Assembly (NCBI RefSeq): GCF_040115645.1
Contig: NC_089569.1
Coordinates: 310,001-374,000, forward strand
Direction: 5' to 3'
DNA length: 64,000 nt
Origin: Euwallacea fornicatus
Taxonomy: Eukaryota > Arthropoda > Insecta > Coleoptera > Curculionidae
The position numbers and the translations under genes were made by a program. Below, piece by piece: positions 48,601 to 54,600 of the stretch (positions within the stretch are counted from its first letter, which is position 1; every line of letters begins with the position of its first letter). Below the pieces are notes generated by a model. The model was not told where the DNA came from and ran no database searches. It worked only from the letters and a program-made list of their open reading frames with translations.

Positions 48601-51600
48601 ACGCATCAGTTATAGGATTAATTATTGCTTGAGTGATGCGTTTTGGCGCACCTTTTTTCGATGTCATTATACCGGGCGTTAGTTCGACTAATGGAAATTA
48701 GCAGTAACATTTGCTGTCGCATTTCGGCATGTCGGTTAATCGCTAGAGAACTTATTCTTAGAAGGAATGTCGGAATTCCTTCAGGTCTTATTAACTACTG
48801 CTTACTCCCCAAGTCCTTTGTCCTGCAATAACAGTTAACGTAACAGTTAACAACGGTGGGCTATTCCCGCCATTGTCTTACGTAAATTTCGTAGCACAAT
48901 TTGGCGATTCGCCGTTGGTCCTTGATTCTTTTCTGTTTAACACACCCTTCGCTTATTAAAAACATTTAAGGGTTGTCCTGTTCGAGTATCTTGTGTTAGT
49001 CAATGTGGCGGACGGCTCTGTGTGCATTTACATAAGGCGAAGGGTCTAAACTTTCATAAATTTGTAAACATCAAGACGATTTTGTATTGCATTCAGCACA
49101 TACGTTGATTTTTGAAAGTGTATGCCTGATTTAGGACGTGAAATGCACATTATACGAATAACACATTAAATAGATTTACGGAAAAGCACATTAATACGGA
49201 AGTTTCATAATCTCTCTTTTATTGCACTAGTGCAAATTTGGCTTCAATAGGTATGGTCAATAGACGATATCGGTTTGGAAACGAACACTTGTATCAAATT
49301 TACGAGCGCCCTACCCAAGAAGTGCCTCTCTGAATTGTTATCTTTCTCTTCGGTTCTTATTGAGCCTCTCTATGTCCTGCCTGCAAATCAACTTCCACTT
49401 TGGGAATTAAAAGAGGGCAAAAATGCATGCTCGAAAGGTGAATGATGATGAAAATGGCCCACATTTTTTCTCTCCACTCTTCTTGTTTTAGGCCATAATT
49501 ATTCAGTTTCCCCATGGGAATTTTTCCCATTGGGGGATACTTCCTAATATTATTTAAAATAAGCGGAGGCGGTTGCCATATTTTTGTATCGAAGAGGAAA
49601 ATTCATTTCGGCCCAATAAAAATAAAATATCGCTCGTATTCGCAACGTAAATATAATCAAGTTCGATGGGCTTTTAGAGGAAACTAAAATTCGCTTTGAG
49701 AAGGGGTTGAAAGACATGAGGCGTCGTCTCCCCATTTCCCGATTCCTTCATGAATATTCATGCCAAAAGTGTCATTTTAGGGCGGCACTCGTACTATTTA
49801 AAATATCCATAATCTGAAATCATATTCGGAGCGGATTTTGAATTTCTTGGGATCCGTCTCAGTGGGGTAGCAAACGGATATTTGCATAATTGAATAATTG
49901 ATACCTAACTCGGAGAAAATGAAAATTAAAAGAAATTTGTCGAAGAGGTTTTTGCGAGAAAACGATGATTGAACATCAAAAAGGTTTTAGGGAGCTTCAA
50001 GATGTCAAAAACTTAATATTGGAATTATAAATTGGGCGATCCAGAGCTTATACCTTGATTATAACATCAAAAAGACTCAGCAACGAATAGGTAAATAGAG
50101 GGCGTTAGTTTTTGAAAATTTTCAAAATTTCACTACATTTTTCGAAAATTTTTAGTTTTTTCGAACTCGTCCGAGAACCACCGGGACTGTTCAAATGTGG
50201 CGGCCTGAACTGCAATCTACATAACTTTGCTTCGATTTAATAAATTTCGTATCTCTTGTGGTTACCCAGACCTCCGTGGTTGGGCTTCAGAAAAAAACAC
50301 CCTGTGTGCGAAAAGCTAAGACGGAAAAGTAGGCAAATCAAATCCACATAACCTCTTTCGAAAAATAAAGAAACAGTTCTTTAGTTAACCTACGGCAGAC
50401 GATTGGGATCTCTTAATGGAAAACGTACAAGAACTACAAAGTTATGTAAATGAAAATTAAATTCTTGGCCCTCATTCCAAAACTAAGTGAATTTGGGAAT
50501 TTTTGTCGCCCTAAACCCGTTAATCACCGATGGGGTATGTTTGGAAATTTACTGTGTCGTTAATTTACAACGCAACATGCCCGGCGTATTCAAACTATCC
50601 CGTTTTAGGCATTATTTTCCCTGCATTGCATGGACTGTGTGTGTGCTTGTTAATTTTCAGGTCTGTACTCAGGAATAACCAGCAATTTCCATGAGAATAT
50701 ACGGTTTTTCTTCCGTCGCTTCCCACATTTCTTCGTCATTCTTTCTTGTATTTGTATTCCGCTCCAGTTCTTGCAAGCAAGCGAAATCAGGTTTGATCGG
50801 CAAATTGCTACTAACAACATAAGACTCATTTGGATAAAAATCCTTAATTTAGCCCTGTCCTTTCCACTTTCCAACAATCGCCATAAATTTTGTCACAAGA
50901 CACTTTCGCTCCGCATCCAGCAAAGATAGTTTAACATTAAAGCGTCATTACATCCCATCTTTCTCTGGCTTGTTGGTGCAACCATAAACGAGAGCGAATA
51001 GGATCCTTCGGTGACGTGGGGGAGGCCCAAATTTATAGAATCCACCAGCAATATAGACTATATGTTATCGTGTGTTGGTATTTTGTAATACTCCACTGTG
51101 TGGTGTTAATTACGACGGCCTTATTAAATACTATATTATGTTTTGGGGCCCACCTTGGCCAAAAATCGCGTAATTTATTGTCGCCTGGGCCCAAATTAAT
51201 GTATCAGGGGGTTGTAAATTTGAGCAAAAGGGTATCGGTTGACTTAAGATGCCTGTTTTTGCCGGGGGTGGAGCGTGGTGAAAATACGTTGGAGGAGGAA
51301 AGTAGGTATCTAGCGTGTTTCATCTGGCGTGTATGTACGAAGAGGTAAAATATAAAACATACACGAAGTTTAGTATACAGGTACTTGTATAAATAAACTG
51401 CTCGTCATCCCAACCGGGTCAAAGCGTTATTTATTTAATTTTTGAAGTCCCGTCGCTTCAAAAGCAATCAACGGATGTAACTTAAGCCGTTTTGAAGCTC
51501 GTTAGGGTGTTGCCAAATTGAATTTTAGTGTTTTCTAGTTATGTTACACTGGACGAAAAAAAAAATCGCACAAAAAAATTGAGATTTCTAGCGAGGGCGA

Positions 51601-54600
51601 ATGCAACAAGGTGAGGATGCCCAGTATGGGGGGAATCTCCTGAACGGCAATAGGTGCAGATTTTTTATTAAATGGGGGGAAAGTTGCACGTTCAAGTCGA
51701 ATAGCACACATAGCGCTACTGAACTATTTCTGACGATTCAATGTTTGTCGTAAATATCTCGTGGGCTACATGATATTCAGAGGTGTGACGTTTGCGTTAA
51801 CGTGGCCTATTTGTTCCATTATGAATTAAGTTAGGTTTCCCAAGCTCGATCACATACACGTTTAACATTCGTACGAAACACATTGGCCAATATGAATGGA
51901 TTTTTTATGCGGAACAGGGGACCGCACGAGGGTCCGGCTTAGCAAAGCATAACTCAATAGGTCACAATAACTAAAAACGGAGTCAAAAAATTTAGTTTCC
52001 AGGAAAAAAAACATGTCCATCGCACGTAGATTCGATGGAATTTTCTTTCCCAATGGCGATATGATAACTATTTCATATTCTCCCATGATTGTAATTCATT
52101 TAGATCAACTGGTCTATTTTCAGATTTCCACTTTAAACCCACCAAAACACCCAATGGATCTTCATACACTTCCAAAAGGCGTGGCCAATTTTTGTACCAA
52201 CGTATATAAAAAATACCGCACCCTGACACATCCTAATAAATCCAGCTACAAATTAGACAAGTCATTACCAAAAAAAATCGTGGAAATTCGTGGCATTAGT
52301 GGCGTTTTACCATTTAACTAATTAAAAGCAATGTTAAGTGCAAGAATGACGAATCACACACACTCATTCAGATGATTATCTGAGAGATTAATGACAATAG
52401 TTAACGATTGAATTTAGAGTGCGATAATATTACTAAATTAGATTTGCTATACTTTTCACTTGATGCCGAAGTTGGGAGAGGGCTGCAGCAGCTGTTTATT
52501 GCTAACCTGAACTGATATTTGTAGGAATCGGCCCTACAAGACTTAAGTTATAAGCCAACAAGACACGAAGGGCAGCTACCGTGTCCACTTAAACGTTGTT
52601 TAAGACTATTCGTTTCGGGGCTTTGGGCTGATCGTAAACTCATTTGGGAGGGAATTTATGAGTATTGCTAATGTGCGGTCCAGATTTTATTGTTGGAATA
52701 GACTATTGTTTATTTTTATTAGGTTTGTTAATTGTAAGTGTAGTGCAGGCGCTGAAAAATACAATATAACGTTGCTTTGATGCATCGGCAACAATTCCCG
52801 GGGGGAATTCGGTAAATTACGGCCCAACAGCGAAGCGTACGCATAAAATCAAATTGATAAAAAAGGGGTGTGAAGCGGCTCCTGACAACTATGTAGTAAT
52901 TAGTTACCATTTATTTGAATACATAAATTACTTTGGTGTATCTGAGACTATATCTTGGATGGCTTAAGCCCCTTGGGATTGGCCACTCCATATTTCCACT
53001 AACACATTATACCCCCGCTGTTGTCATAAAAACAAAACATTTGTTCAGGAAGAGTAAATTGGACATCCAGATCAGAACTGTAGAATTCGAAAAATATTTT
53101 CAACCATGCACTGAAAAAAGTGATATAACGACGTGAATTTACGAATTTTTTTCCGAAAAATTACTAAAAAAAAGAAAATAAAAATTAAAAAAAATTCATT
53201 TATATCATATTTCATGTTGAACTTCTATTCCATAGACTTTCTTGCGTTTAAGGTATTGTTAGTCGAAATAAAACCTTCGAAACGAATATTTTCTCGAAAT
53301 TGACTCACAGCTTCTCGAAAAAAATATCACAATAATGTTTTCAAAATACTTTGGAAACTGGCAGCTGTTAACAAACTGACAAAACAGTTATTTTTACTTT
53401 ATGTTCCCTCTCTAGGCTGCCAAGAACAATATATGTTATTGTAACTACGGCCCCTTGGAACAAGGTACGAGTCGTATAAATATAACAACGCCCACTGGTC
53501 ATAAATTCATCGTGACAGTATTTAAGATGTAAACAAACAGGTTCGATCCATGTGCGCATAAAGTACTTAAAACAAATAGATGTTTGTGAAATTGATCAGT
53601 TCGAACCCTCATTTGCACGATTTCTGTGGCGTTTATTTACCTAGTAAATTTCCCAGGACATTGAAAATTTGGCCCTTATTGAACGAATGTCTTATTCAGT
53701 CTAGGCGGTAGGAAAGAAATTTAATTTGAAACAAAAATTGAAAAACGAGATTTTTAATTCATCAAGCAGAACAAAAGGGAAACTGGATGGCAAATATTAT
53801 TTCCATCAGCCAGTTAAAAAAGAAAAACAAATAATTTCTCCGTTGGAAAAACTTCGTCGTCTCCGTAACGAAGTTATCCGGAGTGGGCCTTGGGCTACAA
53901 TTTACCTCCACGGGATCATACCTCCATGTCAATAACGAAATTACTCAACTTTTCTTATTATTATCTTCTGATATTACAATTTTTTCGGGAAAATTGCCTC
54001 GAAAAATTACTCGCGTGCCTCGATCTCGAGGATCTCTCTACTGGAATCAATTAAAACTTTATAAAATGGAAAATAGACTGCAAAAATTAGAAAATTTCGC
54101 AATGTCGGAAGTAAACGGTAAAGTTAACGTTTTACGAAGCGCTTTAGTGGCCTATTATCGAAGGAGCCATTATAGTGAAATTAACGAATCTTCATAATCG
54201 ATATGCTAAGAAATACTTGCTCACCGTAACGTCACAGATTTTCATCTTTGTCAACCTGTTCAATCAAATGGATGCCAAGTGAGATGGAATGCGTCAAGTT
54301 ATAGTCAATCTTTATTTCCTAGACGATATAGGGTAAGCCGTTATAAGCGCATCAATTGCTTTTTTCGTTAATTAATATTGACCTTATAAAAAAGTTTAAT
54401 CAAAGAAGTTACCACAGTTTTCCAGAATTCACTAGAACGTCCCATAAAAAAATAACCGTTGCTCATTTTACGGTGTTCTTATTATTTCTCCTATGAGAGA
54501 TTCTGACAGCTCAAATACCTGTTTCTTTTTTAATGGAACACTCTGTATGGACAACTGCTTAATGTCACTGAAGCGCATCAATAACCAACAGGTAATTAAT

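Noticed and set aside
53541..53565. GGTTCGATCC word considered as a tRNA T-arm
   Set aside because: The 50-60 bases upstream do not fold into acceptor, D and anticodon arms.
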